5,016 nt of DNA from Oscillospiraceae bacterium. Lineage in GTDB: Bacteria > Bacillota > Clostridia > Oscillospirales > Oscillospiraceae. Made by a program: the position numbers and the translations under genes. The notes under the pieces are model-generated. The model was not told the origin of the DNA. It was given only the letters and a program-made list of their open reading frames with translations, and made no database searches. This document shows, in pieces, positions 1 to 5,016 of the stretch. The DNA is taken from the NCBI GenBank assembly GCA_028705905.1, contig JAQWCP010000147.1, positions 1 to 5,016 of the forward strand. Direction: 5' to 3'. Each line of letters starts with the position of its first letter. Positions within the stretch are counted from its first letter, which is position 1.

Positions 1-59
1 GAAATCCCTCAACTTATGTAAGGGTTAATCCCATGTTCACAGATGGGCGGATGATGCTC

Positions 60-79
60 TGTACAAAGAAGTGTACAAA
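60..79. repeat. Tandem direct repeat TGTACAAA-N4-TGTACAAA
   Basis: Two identical 8-base copies (60-67 and 72-79) are separated by GAAG, giving a 12-base period. Each contains the self-complementary TGTACA. They lie just after the stop of the zinc-ribbon gene. Their role is unknown; paired recombinase or regulator arm sites are one possibility. Confidence 0.4.
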
Positions 80-83
80 TATG

Positions 84-275
84 TTATTCTATTGTAATTC
101 CTATCTGATTTCCACAGACATGACATTTTACAACAATGTCTCCTTCGTTGTCCTTCAGTATGATTTTCTTATCCTTTTTCTCTGCTGTGACTCTATCATC
201 GGCAAGCCGTGAATCACAGTGCGGACATTGCAGTGGCGGACATTTTCGTTTCTTTACAGATGTGCAGTTTTTCAT
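84..275 (-). CDS. Small zinc-ribbon protein, function unknown
   Basis: This is a 63-residue cytoplasmic protein with no signal peptide or membrane segment. It contains two CxxC knuckles, CPHC at residues 17-20 and CHVC at 51-54, about 30 residues apart. That is the layout of a treble-clef or rubredoxin-like zinc ribbon, with a lysine-rich charged stretch and a beta-type tail between and after them. Two further cysteines (C4, C12) lie in the basic N-terminus. Small proteins of this build are common on integrative elements and prophages, including Com-like and cysteine-rich KTR types, but I cannot place it in a named family. The ATG is supported by AAGGAGG at 285-291, 9 bases upstream. It follows the ImmA-like gene by 90 bases, and that gap holds a perfect dyad (315-334), so it may be transcribed separately or switched independently. 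The zinc-binding fold is well supported; its role (DNA, RNA or protein contact) is not known. Confidence 0.75.
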   Translation of the reverse strand: MKNCTSVKKRKCPPLQCPHCDSRLADDRVTAEKKDKKIILKDNEGDIVVKCHVCGNQIGITIE

Positions 276-284
276 CGGCTTATG

Positions 285-291
285 CCTCCTT
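285..291 (-). promoter_or_regulatory. Ribosome binding site of the zinc-ribbon gene
   Basis: On the minus strand this reads AAGGAGG, a near-perfect anti-16S match, 9 bases before the ATG at 275. It fixes the start of the 63-residue gene and argues that this short frame is really translated. Confidence 0.75.
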
Positions 292-314
292 CACCATATT
301 GCAGCATTTGTCGA

Positions 315-334
315 AATTAGCCGAATGGCTAATT
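315..334. promoter_or_regulatory. Perfect dyad, candidate operator before the zinc-ribbon gene
   Basis: On the minus strand the site reads AATTAGCCATTCGGCTAATT: two perfect 8-base arms around a 4-base spacer. The core TTAGCC-N4-GGCTAA is shared, with the same spacing and two mismatches, by the site at 1398-1413 just after the promoter of the XRE gene. The shape suits a dimeric helix-turn-helix repressor. A CATAAT hexamer (335-340, minus strand) directly upstream could be a -10 element, which would put the start of transcription inside the dyad, but no good -35 is visible 16-18 bases further up. The alternative is a weak terminator after the ImmA-like gene. Only AATTTCG follows the stem, so the run of T is too poor to make that the first choice. 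Confidence 0.5.
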
Positions 335-365
335 ATTATGTTAAAAAAAGACGAGTTGTGGGGGA

Positions 366-968
366 TTACATCAACCCGGCTTCATGCAGTCGGATTTCCA
401 TTGCCTGATTTGAAACATCGAATATTTTTGACATTTCAAGTGCGGCGGTTCGCGGAGAACAATGGTTGGACACAAATCCGTAAAAGCAGCGTTTAATCTG
501 TCCTTTGGGCATAAGTATCCTATTAGCAACTGTATTTGCTTGCCATTCAGTGGAATTATCCTGATCTGAGGTGATAAAGGCGGCAATTTCACCCGTGCCT
601 TTGTACATCCTTTGATGAATTACCCAATGAGCAAGTTCATGCGCCATTGTAAAGCGCAGCCGTCCCATGTTATCATCTATCAGCGAAACCTCAAGCATCA
701 TCGTTCCTTCCTTCTGATAGATAAACTCATAGCGTCCGGTTTCCAGATCGAAATAGCTTGTCCAGCCGTCATCGAATATGGTCTTGCCGAGCATTTTTCC
801 GCTTTTGGATAAACGCTTGTATTCGATGGTCAGTCCGTATACTTCCTCGATGATATATTCAATCGGGACGGCCTGTGGAGTGGCATTCATATAATTCGGA
901 CTGTATTTCTGCAAAACAGACCGTGCGATGCCTTCCAGCGCTGATTCTGTGAAATACATTTTACTCAT
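366..968 (-). CDS. ImmA/IrrE-family (COG2856) zinc metallopeptidase
   Basis: A 200-residue cytoplasmic protein. The zinc-peptidase motif HELAH is at residues 110-114 (H110, E111, H114), followed by E141 in the segment EWQAN, the usual third ligand, and by the ILMP stretch (151-154) typical of this family. The length fits stand-alone ImmA proteins. In characterised members (ImmA of ICEBs1, IrrE/PprI of Deinococcus) the enzyme cleaves an XRE-type repressor and so derepresses its targets. Here the probable substrate is the XRE protein encoded immediately upstream, 7 bases away. Its ribosome binding site (GGAAAGGA) overlaps the end of that gene, so the two are translationally coupled. ATG at 968 is preferred over the in-frame ATG at 959 because the latter lies too far from the AGGA. 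COG2856/XRE pairs have also been proposed as toxin-antitoxin-like modules. The family call is firm; the substrate is inferred from position. Confidence 0.92.
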   Translation of the reverse strand: MSKMYFTESALEGIARSVLQKYSPNYMNATPQAVPIEYIIEEVYGLTIEYKRLSKSGKMLGKTIFDDGWTSYFDLETGRYEFIYQKEGTMMLEVSLIDDNMGRLRFTMAHELAHWVIHQRMYKGTGEIAAFITSDQDNSTEWQANTVANRILMPKGQIKRCFYGFVSNHCSPRTAALEMSKIFDVSNQAMEIRLHEAGLM

Positions 969-975
969 GCTTCTG

Positions 976-1377
976 TTATTCCTTTCCCGACGGCGGAATA
1001 TCTTCTTTGGACTTCACAATTCGCTTGATGAAATCCTCCCATTCCTTATCGTCTATATTGTTGTCTTTTGCGGTGCGCAGTGCGGCGCGCACGATGTCTT
1101 TCTCCATAATGTATTCCGGCAGATCGTAACTGACGGTATTTTTCGACCGTCCGGCCAGGTCGTAGAACCTATCACGTTCCGCAACCGTGTGACAAAGGAT
1201 TCCGCACATCTTCTCCAATATTTCTCCGCTCGGTGCGGGCTTCCGGCTTTTCTCCATATCGCAGATATATACAGCGGAAACACCGAGTTTATTTGCAAGC
1301 TCTCTTGCGGAAATATAACTGTCTCCGTTTTTTCTCTGCCTGAGAATGAAATCTCCGAACGTTTCTTCTTTACTCAT
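976..1377 (-). CDS. XRE-family helix-turn-helix transcriptional regulator (ImmR-like)
   Basis: A 133-residue cytoplasmic DNA-binding protein. The N-terminal domain, about residues 6-75, has the Cro/CI fold pattern: a first helix (FGDFILRQRK), then a helix-turn-helix at about 22-46 containing ARELANKLGVS and the IxxMEKSRK end typical of XRE proteins. The C-terminal part (about 85-125) is charged and helical, a likely dimerisation or ImmA-recognition region. It probably represses its own promoter (1426-1454) through the dyad at 1398-1413 and may also act at 315-334. The next gene is the ImmA-like protease, 7 bases downstream, which in the ICEBs1 model inactivates the repressor on a DNA-damage or cell-signalling cue. 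ATG at 1377 is set by AAAGGAG at 1385-1391, 7 bases away. The regulator class is secure; the identity of its target genes is inferred. Confidence 0.9.
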   Translation of the reverse strand: MSKEETFGDFILRQRKNGDSYISARELANKLGVSAVYICDMEKSRKPAPSGEILEKMCGILCHTVAERDRFYDLAGRSKNTVSYDLPEYIMEKDIVRAALRTAKDNNIDDKEWEDFIKRIVKSKEDIPPSGKE

Positions 1378-1384
1378 TCTGTTT

Positions 1385-1391
1385 CTCCTTT
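1385..1391 (-). promoter_or_regulatory. Ribosome binding site of the XRE gene
   Basis: AAAGGAG on the minus strand, 7 bases before the ATG at 1377. The strong match and ideal spacing fix the start of the XRE gene. Confidence 0.75.
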
Positions 1392-1397
1392 CACGGA

Positions 1398-1413
1398 TTA
1401 ACTAAGCGGCTAA
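1398..1413. promoter_or_regulatory. Imperfect dyad, candidate autoregulatory operator
   Basis: The minus strand reads TTAGCC, GCTT, AGTTAA: half-sites separated by 4 bases that match each other at four of six positions. It has the same layout as the perfect dyad at 315-334. It sits about 6-21 bases after the predicted transcription start of the XRE-ImmA pair, where a bound repressor would block initiation or escape. The outer bases CGGA and TCCG (1394-1418) could also pair in the transcript, so a leader hairpin ahead of the ribosome binding site is an alternative reading. Confidence 0.45.
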
Positions 1414-1425
1414 CTCCGTAAGAAC

Positions 1426-1454
1426 AGTATAGCAAACATTCATTCCCTTATCAA
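1426..1454 (-). promoter_or_regulatory. Sigma-A type promoter of the XRE-ImmA pair
   Basis: On the minus strand, -35 TTGATA (1449-1454) and -10 TATACT (1426-1431) are separated by exactly 17 bases. The predicted start is near 1419, giving a leader of about 40 bases that contains the dyad at 1398-1413 and the ribosome binding site. Confidence 0.75.
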
Positions 1455-1469
1455 TGGGTTTAGCAAAAG

Positions 1470-1571
1470 TCAAAATGAGGTGGGCGAATTAGAACCCACT
1501 ACAAGGGGTATTCGCTGTTTTGCGACAAGATTTGCATACAGAAGATTGCTGTTTCGGTCAAGATTTTCCAT
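1470..1571 (-). CDS. Candidate 33-residue small protein or leader peptide
   Basis: A short frame from ATG at 1571 to TGA at 1470 encodes 33 residues, beginning MENLDRNSNLLYANL and ending GSNSPTSF. It has GGAG (1577-1580) 5 bases ahead of the ATG and a well-formed promoter (1605-1633) starting transcription about 27 bases upstream. It has no signal peptide, membrane span or known motif. Its stop lies only 15 bases before the -35 box of the XRE promoter, so it could be a leader peptide tied to that operon, an independent small gene, or chance. One caution is that the ending VVGSNSPT resembles peptides obtained by translating tRNA-like or repeated intergenic DNA, so the RNA rather than the peptide may be the product. 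Expression signals are good, but coding evidence is weak because of the short length. Confidence 0.35.
   Translation of the reverse strand: MENLDRNSNLLYANLVAKQRIPLVVGSNSPTSF
1480..1499 (-). terminator. Hairpin at the end of the small frame, possible weak terminator
   Basis: On the minus strand GTGGGT (1494-1499) pairs with GCCCAC (1480-1485), including one G-U pair, around an 8-base loop. The bases after it (CTCATTTTGAC) contain a short T run. It lies inside the last codons of the 33-residue frame and before the XRE promoter, so it could end the short transcript. The stem is short and the T run is offset by three bases, so efficiency would be modest. Confidence 0.35.
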
Positions 1572-1604
1572 TTTCACTCCGTTTTCATACTTTTCATTGA
1601 GGAC

Positions 1605-1633
1605 AGTATATTACGGCAAGATTCACTTGTCAT
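1605..1633 (-). promoter_or_regulatory. Sigma-A type promoter for the intergenic transcript
   Basis: On the minus strand, -35 ATGACA (1628-1633) and -10 TATACT (1605-1610) are separated by 17 bases, each hexamer one mismatch from consensus. The predicted start is near 1598. A short palindrome, GCAAA-G-TTTGC (1638-1648), lies 4 bases upstream of the -35 box and could be an activator or repressor site. It serves the 33-codon frame or a small RNA. Confidence 0.6.
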
Positions 1634-1692
1634 CGGCGCAAACTTTGCTATTTTACAGGTGTCATTATGCCATTTTGTTTTAACATATAAAT

Positions 1693-1720
1693 AACCGGAA
1701 CAGGTTTCCCCGTTCCGGCT
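1693..1720 (-). terminator. Intrinsic terminator of the secreted-protein operon
   Basis: On the minus strand a stem CCGGAAC/GTTCCGG (1712-1718 with 1695-1701), extended by a G-U and an A-U pair, closes a 10-base loop that can pair further. It is followed by TTATTTATATGTT. It begins 15 bases after the stop codon of the 519-residue gene, so it ends the three-gene transcript and insulates it from the small transcript downstream. Confidence 0.8.
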
Positions 1721-1735
1721 TTAAGATTACCACCC

Positions 1736-3295
1736 TCACTTTATGCCTTTCAAATCAACTGTCATATGCTTATTCTCACTGTCCCATTTTTCCCAGATAG
1801 AATAATCCCATATCGCACCAAAGGGATAGAATTTAGATAAGCGACCGCCTTCGTTGCCACCGTCGCAGTACCAAGGATTATCGCAGTAAACATACAGGAC
1901 ACGCTCATCGTCACCAGTTTGAAAGCTACAATCGCCGTACCAGTCCATATCTCCGCTTGGACCGTCCACTATGAAGGTGGCGTTGGCAAAACCTTCACCC
2001 TCGCCGTCCTCTCTGCGAACAAACTTACAGCCGGTATGGTCCAGACGGTGTGAAGAACTGACCGCCAAATCATCGGTGAAGCCATCAAAATGCGGATAAA
2101 ACACATTGAAATTGTTATCCTTGCCAAAGCCCGTAATCTCTACGGTAAAATCTTCTTTGGCGAGTTTCCTTGTAATGGTCGTCACGCCCTCGCCCGAATA
2201 GCGGTCAGAGCCGCCGCAGGCAAAGCTCAAGGTGCTGATCAGTCCAAAGCCACTGACAAGAAGTTTTCCACTACTAATTTCGTTCATGTACTTGAGTGCC
2301 ATATCGTTTGTGTAATCCTGTCCCGTGCCATTTTGTAAGATCGTTTTCAGCTTACTGTCAAAGGGCGACATCTCGTGTTCAATGATAATCTGCACCGTTC
2401 CTTTGTAGATGCCATTGGGATAACTGTTGGTCGATGAGCCTTTATTCGTCAGGCTCATATTTATGGTAAAGGTTTGACGGCAGCCTTTCACACCGATAAA
2501 GGTAAAGTCACGTCCGTCTGCGTCATTGATTTTAATGTTCCAGTCGTTTTTCCAGTCTTTCACGCGAATGCGGCGGTTGACCTCGTTGTAAAACTCATAG
2601 ATAATCTCCCGCATGGCGTAGGAAGCCGTTTTTTCCGCTGCCTTTTTCTGATCGGCACGCATCGCGTCCCACATGGTCGTTATCACATTTACGGGAGCGT
2701 CAGCCGCTTTTCCTGCCAAGGAAAACAGCTCGGTAAGTATCTGCTTGCCTTTTAGCTTGGCAATTCGTTCTGCTGCGTTAAGCGCCGCGCTTGCCGCTTC
2801 GGGTACGCTGATCTGATACGCCGTCATTTCGCTTTCGCGCAAGCCTTGTTGAATTTTTTGATGCCTGTCGGAACCGTCATAAAGAAAGACATCAAAATAC
2901 ATCGAATCTACAACATCAACAATATCCGGCATGCCCAGCATTTTTTCAAAGGTTTTGCGGGTTTCCTGCAAAATCTCGCCCCAGCTTTTTTTCGCGCGGA
3001 CAAGATCAACCACCTTGTGCGCGTTGCCGATGTCCTCGCGGGTGAGCTTCATCTGCTCTAAAACCTCGTCTATGATTTTCTCCCGTTCCTCATCAGGAAC
3101 GCCGCTGCGGGAAATCGTGCCGTCAAAGGTCAGACCGTCAAAATTAAGCTGCACCGGGTAGCTTGCGCCGCCCGACAAATCCAAAAGAAGCGAATAATCC
3201 AGTCCTCCGGTTTCTCCCGCCGCCGATACCGGCATGGCGGAAAATGTGCCAAGCAACACAACGGCGCAAAGGAGTATAGATATCATCTTTTTCAT
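1736..3295 (-). CDS. Secreted protein of unknown family, 519 residues
   Basis: I do not recognise this family. Residues 1-25 form a classical signal peptide: MKKM, a hydrophobic core ILLCAVVLLGTF, then a signal peptidase I site VSA before AG. About residues 65-245 are helix-rich and charged. From about 250 to the end the sequence is beta-like and rich in aromatic residues, Gly and Asp. The mature part has six cysteines (272, 360, 423, 456, 471, 477), the last two in YCDNPWYCDGG, which could form disulfides or bind metal. No LPxTG or lipobox is seen, so release or non-covalent attachment is likely. GGGAGG precedes two possible starts, GTG at 3298 and ATG at 3295. ATG is chosen for its 9-base spacing and the TGATG overlap with the stop of the TPR lipoprotein gene; GTG would add one Met. 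It is the last gene of the operon before the terminator. Confidence 0.8.
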   Translation of the reverse strand: MKKMISILLCAVVLLGTFSAMPVSAAGETGGLDYSLLLDLSGGASYPVQLNFDGLTFDGTISRSGVPDEEREKIIDEVLEQMKLTREDIGNAHKVVDLVRAKKSWGEILQETRKTFEKMLGMPDIVDVVDSMYFDVFLYDGSDRHQKIQQGLRESEMTAYQISVPEAASAALNAAERIAKLKGKQILTELFSLAGKAADAPVNVITTMWDAMRADQKKAAEKTASYAMREIIYEFYNEVNRRIRVKDWKNDWNIKINDADGRDFTFIGVKGCRQTFTINMSLTNKGSSTNSYPNGIYKGTVQIIIEHEMSPFDSKLKTILQNGTGQDYTNDMALKYMNEISSGKLLVSGFGLISTLSFACGGSDRYSGEGVTTITRKLAKEDFTVEITGFGKDNNFNVFYPHFDGFTDDLAVSSSHRLDHTGCKFVRREDGEGEGFANATFIVDGPSGDMDWYGDCSFQTGDDERVLYVYCDNPWYCDGGNEGGRLSKFYPFGAIWDYSIWEKWDSENKHMTVDLKGIK

Positions 3296-4269
3296 CACGA
3301 TGCACCTCCCAAGCTGGCTTCGGTATTCGCTACCAGCGTTTTCATGCTGTCCGACAGCGCGTTATCCTTTTTGGCTATGTTCAAGTATTCCTGTGCCGTC
3401 TCCATTTCGCCTGCCGCACAGTAGAAGGCGGCGGCAACGACGTTCAGGCCGCCATGCTCCGGCGAGAGATACAAGCCCTCTCCGATATACCGCAGCGCAA
3501 TATCGCTTTTGTCCGCATAAAATGCCGTCAGCGCACAGCAGGCATAGAGATTCACGCTGTATGGATCGGCGGCAAGGGCATTCTCGTAATGGGAAAATGC
3601 TGCCGAAAAATCCGGTTCTTCCGATTTCAACGCTGTCTCTGCCTGTTCAATATGGTATTCGGGCAACCAGTCCAGATAGCTCATCGTCCCCTCAAAGGAA
3701 TTGTGACAGCGGGAATGGATTTTTGATTCCAGTTCCGCGACTTCGCTCCGCAAAGCTTTGAGAACGTCTGTTTTCAAGTCCTTCAGATACAGAAAATCCT
3801 TGAGTGCCAGCGTAAAGCCGTCGCAAAGCTGCGCTTCACGATAGCACAATTCTGCTTCGTCCTTTTTGTCCTGCATTTCATAAACAAGCCCCTCAAAAAA
3901 CGCAGGATAAGGAGAATTGCGGCTGACTCGCCGCACCTCGTCCCATTCGGCATAGGGCTGTGCGCCGACCACCTCGGCAAAGTTTTCGCCCTCGCCCTTG
4001 AGATATAAAATGCGGTCAATCGTCATGCGGAGAGAGGACGCGCCCGACAGCGCCAGCGAATAGTTATATTCGGAAAGAGTCTGCGCGCCATCAAGCTCAT
4101 ATTCGTAGCCACGGTCAAACAACGTGTTCACAGTTTCTTTGTATGTCTCATAAATCTCGCTGCTGCCGGGTATTTTGCCATTGCCGCCGAATAGGGAGCA
4201 GGAGCAGAGGACGGCGGTCAGCACCGCCGCCGTAAGCAACAGCAGGATTTGTCGGCGGGTTTTCTTCAT
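3295..4269 (-). CDS. TPR-like repeat lipoprotein
   Basis: A 324-residue exported lipoprotein. The N-terminus has KKTRR, a hydrophobic core, and the lipobox LCSC with C24 as the lipidated residue, followed by SLFGGNGK. The mature part is almost entirely helical, with paired-helix repeats of TPR type: one at about residues 121-154 (FFEGLVYEMQDKKDEAELCYREA), and a cluster at about 220-303 (FSHYENALAADP, then ALRYIGEGLYLSPE, then AAGEMETAQEYLNIA). Such repeats usually serve protein-protein contact, so it may be an outer-face scaffold for its operon partners. The frame extends 18 codons further upstream, but ATG at 4269 is chosen because GGGAGG lies 9 bases before it and the signal sequence begins there. 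It lies 20 bases after the preceding gene and its TGA overlaps the next start. Lipoprotein and TPR calls are strong; function is unknown. Confidence 0.85.
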   Translation of the reverse strand: MKKTRRQILLLLTAAVLTAVLCSCSLFGGNGKIPGSSEIYETYKETVNTLFDRGYEYELDGAQTLSEYNYSLALSGASSLRMTIDRILYLKGEGENFAEVVGAQPYAEWDEVRRVSRNSPYPAFFEGLVYEMQDKKDEAELCYREAQLCDGFTLALKDFLYLKDLKTDVLKALRSEVAELESKIHSRCHNSFEGTMSYLDWLPEYHIEQAETALKSEEPDFSAAFSHYENALAADPYSVNLYACCALTAFYADKSDIALRYIGEGLYLSPEHGGLNVVAAAFYCAAGEMETAQEYLNIAKKDNALSDSMKTLVANTEASLGGAS

Positions 4270-4289
4270 GCCGCCGTACCTCCCGTCCG

Positions 4290-5016
4290 TCAAAATGAAA
4301 TATCGTTGACCGTTACAGTGCATTGCGCCATACCGGCCATCGGTTCTTCAGAATACATGATAGTAATCATTACCTTGTCATTACTGAACATATAGGAAGC
4401 CATTCCGGGCATCCCCATATCTTCAAGAGTTCCGCCCGTCCATGTTTCAAGCTTACCTTTCATCGTTTCCATGTCCGCTTTGGGCAGTACATTCCATGTA
4501 ACAGAACAGCTTTTTGTCGCTGAATCGCTGTAATCCTCCGACACCTTGTCAGCGAGCTTCGGCATTCCGGTGGGAATATATTGAATGTCATCCCACTTGA
4601 TACGGTAATCTGCGGCCACATCGCCGCCCGAAACATTGCCTTCCAGAGCGTTTTTCAGATTCTCCTTGTCCATGTTGGCAAAGAAAGAGTAGCCGGAGTT
4701 CGGGATGTCGGTGCAAACGGCGGTAATGGTTTTGCCCTCCAGTTTTATCTCTGCATAGCCCTGTCCTTCAAGGGATTTTTTAAGATCGTCAAAGGCTTTC
4801 TGATCAATATCAACCGTCGAAACAGAGGTCAGCGTAATCTTTTTCAGAACATCTCCCTCAAAAGTGTATTCAACCGTCTGATACCCGCCTCCGGCGATCA
4901 GCGAGGTTTGGATCACGCTGTTGCCCTTGATTTCTACCCTATCTTCTGTGGGCGTATTATCGTTTCCGGGATCATCTGTGTTACCGTGCGTGCTTGTATC
5001 CGTCTGACCAGATGAT
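4290..5016 (-). CDS. Exported protein with Thr/Asp/Asn-rich linker, partial (N-terminus beyond window)
   Basis: The frame is open to the right edge, so at least 241 C-terminal residues are present and the true start lies outside. The visible N-terminal 25 residues (SSGQTDTSTHGNTDDPGNDN and following) are a low-complexity Ser/Thr/Asp/Asn/Gly linker of the kind that follows the lipid-anchored cysteine in Gram-positive lipoproteins, so an exported lipoprotein is likely. After that comes a beta-rich domain starting near VEIKGNSVIQTS, then a second part ending VTVNDISF. The last 70 residues are methionine-rich (ten Met within about 55 residues). I recognise no family. The GTG at 4916 is an internal Val codon, not a start: no ribosome binding site precedes it and the linker is plainly continuous with the domain. 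It is the first visible gene of the operon, 20 bases ahead of the TPR lipoprotein. Confidence 0.75.
   Translation of the reverse strand, partial: SSGQTDTSTHGNTDDPGNDNTPTEDRVEIKGNSVIQTSLIAGGGYQTVEYTFEGDVLKKITLTSVSTVDIDQKAFDDLKKSLEGQGYAEIKLEGKTITAVCTDIPNSGYSFFANMDKENLKNALEGNVSGGDVAADYRIKWDDIQYIPTGMPKLADKVSEDYSDSATKSCSVTWNVLPKADMETMKGKLETWTGGTLEDMGMPGMASYMFSNDKVMITIMYSEEPMAGMAQCTVTVNDISF

Noticed and set aside
928..1401. Plus-strand 157-codon frame across the XRE gene
   Set aside because: It is the shadow of the XRE gene, with no ribosome binding site; the minus-strand protein has a clear helix-turn-helix pattern, promoter and ribosome site.
1470..1560. A tRNA gene on the minus strand, suggested by GGGTTCTAATTC and CCACC
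   Set aside because: The stem that can form leaves an 8-base loop rather than a 7-base T-loop, the purine after TTC is missing, and I find no matching acceptor, D or anticodon arms upstream.
1480..1683. Plus-strand 67-codon frame beginning MGELEPTTRGIRC
   Set aside because: It has no ribosome binding site, lies antisense to the promoter, hairpin and 33-codon frame on the minus strand, and has an Arg/Phe/Ser-rich composition typical of an out-of-frame translation.
3234..3761. Plus-strand 175-codon frame over the TPR lipoprotein and secreted-protein junction
   Set aside because: Its Arg/Pro/Ser/His-rich composition is that of an antisense shadow, and the opposite strand has two convincing genes with a lipobox and a signal peptide.
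4270..4323. An 18-codon N-terminal extension of the TPR lipoprotein
   Set aside because: The extension would put hydrophilic residues before the signal sequence and overlap the previous gene, while ATG at 4269 has GGGAGG at 9 bases and directly begins KKTRR plus a hydrophobic core and lipobox.
1..5016. CRISPR array, insertion sequence or transposase
   Set aside because: No regularly spaced repeats longer than about 8 bases and no transposase or recombinase motifs were found on either strand.

Overview
All genes in this window read on the minus strand, so transcription runs from high to low coordinates. Strong AGGAGG-type ribosome binding sites, the Gram-positive lipoprotein and secretion signals, and the intermediate base composition suggest a Firmicute, probably a gut-type Clostridia (Eubacteriales/Oscillospirales-like). 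This is inferred from style; no species marker is present.

Right part (1736-5016): a tight three-gene run that starts beyond the right edge. In order of transcription it holds the C-terminal part of an exported, probably surface-tethered protein (4290 to beyond 5016), a lipoprotein with TPR-like helical repeats (3295-4269), and a 519-residue secreted protein of unknown family (1736-3295). The first two are 20 bases apart and the last two overlap at TGATG. The run ends in an intrinsic terminator at 1693-1720. None of the three can be assigned a biochemical function from sequence; together they look like an uncharacterised cell-envelope or secreted system.

Middle (1378-1692): an intergenic stretch with more structure than expected. 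It carries a well-formed promoter (ATGACA, 17 bases, TATACT) with a ribosome binding site and a 33-codon reading frame behind it, a hairpin over the end of that frame, and then a second promoter (TTGATA, 17 bases, TATACT) that drives the next gene pair.

Left part (84-1377): an XRE-type helix-turn-helix regulator and an ImmA/IrrE (COG2856) zinc metallopeptidase, 7 bases apart and translationally coupled, followed by a 63-residue zinc-ribbon protein. This resembles the ImmR/ImmA pair that controls integrative elements and prophages, where the protease relieves repression by cleaving its partner. A dyad TTAGCC-N4-GGCTAA lies just before the zinc-ribbon gene, and a degenerate copy (TTAGCC-N4-AGTTAA) lies just after the promoter of the regulator gene. 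The likely reading is that the regulator binds both, controlling itself and the zinc-ribbon gene. The leftmost 83 bases hold short dyads and an 8-base direct repeat but no gene; whether an integrase or an element end lies beyond position 1 cannot be seen.
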